Shown here: in pieces, positions 62,938-64,000 of the stretch
Numbering within the stretch: position 1 is the first letter of the stretch
How the letters are laid out: every line of letters starts with the position of its first letter
Source of the DNA: Lysobacterales bacterium
Lineage (GTDB): Bacteria; Pseudomonadota; Gammaproteobacteria; Xanthomonadales; Rhodanobacteraceae
Length of the DNA stretch: 64,000 bases
Assembly: GCA_002632325.1 (NCBI GenBank)
Contig: NSJK01000006.1
Span: forward strand, 92,862 to 156,861
Direction: 5' to 3'
Program-made: the position numbers and the translations under genes
Notes under the pieces: generated by a model
The model's database searches: none
What the model was told of the DNA's origin: nothing
Seen by the model: the letters and a program-made list of their open reading frames with translations, nothing else

Positions 62938-64000
62938 GTGGATGACTCCAGAGATGCAAGCAGGGCGCGCACTGGCGCCGGCAGACCGAGTTGGGCGAAG
63001 CGCATCGGCGAACACCATGCGTGATCGCCGTCATCGGCAACGTGCTTGCCACTCGCAACCTCGCACAACAGGGGTGTGATCTGCAGATGATAGTGCGTGA
63101 AGCTGTGCCGGAACGAGGGCAGCAAGGTGTGGCTGTGGATGTTGGCGTGAAAGCGCTGGTGCAGCAGCCTTTGTGCGGCATCCGCGTCATCGGCTTCGGG
63201 CAGACTCCACAGACGCGCCCAGATGCCGCTGGGTGGCCGGCGCTCAAGCAGGAACCGGCCCTGTGCGTCACGCGCGATCAGCAGCACGGTTGAACGTACG
63301 GGTTTGCTGCGCGCGGGTCTGGCCTGCGGCAGTTCATGCGTGCGCTGTTCGCGAAACGCGACGCAGTCGGTGGCGAGTGGACACTGCGCACAGCGTGGGC
63401 GCAGGCGCGTGCAGACCATCGCGCCCAGATCCATGATGGCCTGCGTGTAGTCGGCTGCACGTGTGTTCGGCACGTGAGTCTGCGCAAGCTGCCACAATCT
63501 TCTTTGTACCGCTGCTGCACCGGGCCAGCCAACGACGCCGTGCCAGCGCGCGAGCACGCGGCGCACGTTGCCGTCGAGAATCGGCTGCGCTTGGTCGAAG
63601 GCCTGGGCGAGGATTGCGCCTGCGGTGGAACGGCCGATGCCGGGCAGGGCCGCAAGTTGCTCGAGATCCGCCGGCAACTGGCCGTCATGTCGTTCGACGC
63701 AGATCTGCGCTGCGCGGTGCAGGTTGCGCGCGCGGCTGTAGTAGCCAAGCCCCGACCATAGCGCCAGCACCTGATCCTCGCTTGCCTTGGCCAGCGCGGT
63801 GAGTGTCGGCAGGGCAGTCACGAAGCGCTGGAAATACGCGATCACCGTGCTCACTTGCGTCTGCTGCAACATCACTTCGCTGAGCCAGACTCGATACGGC
63901 GTGCGCGGATGTTGCCACGGCAGATCCTTGCGACCATGACGGTCATGCCAGTCGAGCAGCCTGCGCGCGAATGCATCTTCGCTGGTACGGGCCCGGGCTT
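62934..64000 (-). CDS. mutY: Adenine DNA glycosylase MutY, 5' end outside window
   Basis: Removes adenine opposite 8-oxoguanine. The frame is open to the window edge, with [36 protein letters not shown] readable before 63875 (catalytic Glu in SEVMLQQT). Then the helix-hairpin-helix [14 protein letters not shown], the catalytic Asp in [12 protein letters not shown] and the 4Fe-4S cluster loop C-x6-C-x2-C-x5-C ([17 protein letters not shown]). The C-terminal NUDIX-like domain ([31 protein letters not shown]) recognises 8-oxoG. No in-frame ATG lies within the visible N-terminal part, so the start is beyond 64000. Confidence 0.97.
   Translation of the reverse strand, partial: ARARTSEDAFARRLLDWHDRHGRKDLPWQHPRTPYRVWLSEVMLQQTQVSTVIAYFQRFVTALPTLTALAKASEDQVLALWSGLGYYSRARNLHRAAQICVERHDGQLPADLEQLAALPGIGRSTAGAILAQAFDQAQPILDGNVRRVLARWHGVVGWPGAAAVQRRLWQLAQTHVPNTRAADYTQAIMDLGAMVCTRLRPRCAQCPLATDCVAFREQRTHELPQARPARSKPVRSTVLLIARDAQGRFLLERRPPSGIWARLWSLPEADDADAAQRLLHQRFHANIHSHTLLPSFRHSFTHYHLQITPLLCEVASGKHVADDGDHAWCSPMRFAQLGLPAPVRALLASLESST

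Overview
The window reads as a chromosomal segment of a high-GC gammaproteobacterium of the order Xanthomonadales (Lysobacterales), most likely the Rhodanobacteraceae/Lysobacter side. The pointers are a manC (xanB-type) gene beside rml genes, a TrpR-family regulator leading a compact his operon, the Xanthomonad form of YebC, a wealth of secreted peptidases, and GTAGGAGC-type REP repeats. The species assignment is inference; no rRNA is present.

Layout. 1-2276: 3' part of hsdR (type I restriction). 2348-11370: dTDP-rhamnose/GDP-mannose genes (rmlA, rmlC, rmlD, manC), interrupted at 3790-8926 by a block of lower GC holding a secreted S1 protease and two tandem HAF-like secreted proteins. 11405-18158: a peptide-use group, S9 peptidase - POT peptide transporter - S9 peptidase, with a large REP array in the divergent region. 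18292-21364: two secreted proteins sharing a C-terminal tail, then a GST. 21442-28909 (minus): complete overlapping his operon (hisG-D-C-B-H-A-F-IE) led by a TrpR-family gene with its own promoter and a trp-operator-like palindrome. 29223-36414: oxyR, M1 aminopeptidase, DUF2007 protein, XRE membrane regulator, pncC and recA. 36785-43370: a beta-helix secreted protein, rluF, a secreted unknown, then a small minus-strand cluster (frameshifted ORF, higBA, TrmH-family methylase) separated by attC-like sites, then a secreted protein and YebC. 43446-52754: S53 peptidase, ABC-F protein, transglutaminase-like protein, RsmC-like methyltransferase, rsuA, phosphodiester glycosidase and a 50-aa basic protein. 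52873-59597: hutI, M23 peptidase, hutF, an NPP-type lipoprotein and an Fsr-like MFS exporter. 59800-60573: tRNA-Phe followed by exact 174-nt repeats that each carry the tRNA 3' end. 60888-64000: small secreted proteins, a thioredoxin-like protein, yggX and the 3' part of mutY.

How it fits together. The gene set suggests an organism that digests protein outside or in the envelope (S1, S53, S9, M1, M23), imports peptides (POT) and can both make and degrade histidine. Rhamnose and mannose nucleotide sugars feed surface polysaccharide.

The most unusual signals are non-coding. They are the tRNA-Phe tail repeat array, with compensatory base changes between units and a 13-nt antisense copy of the tRNA T-arm; a five-hairpin repeat whose three copies all lie between convergent genes; the attC-like cassette cluster; and the TrpR-like operator at the his promoter.
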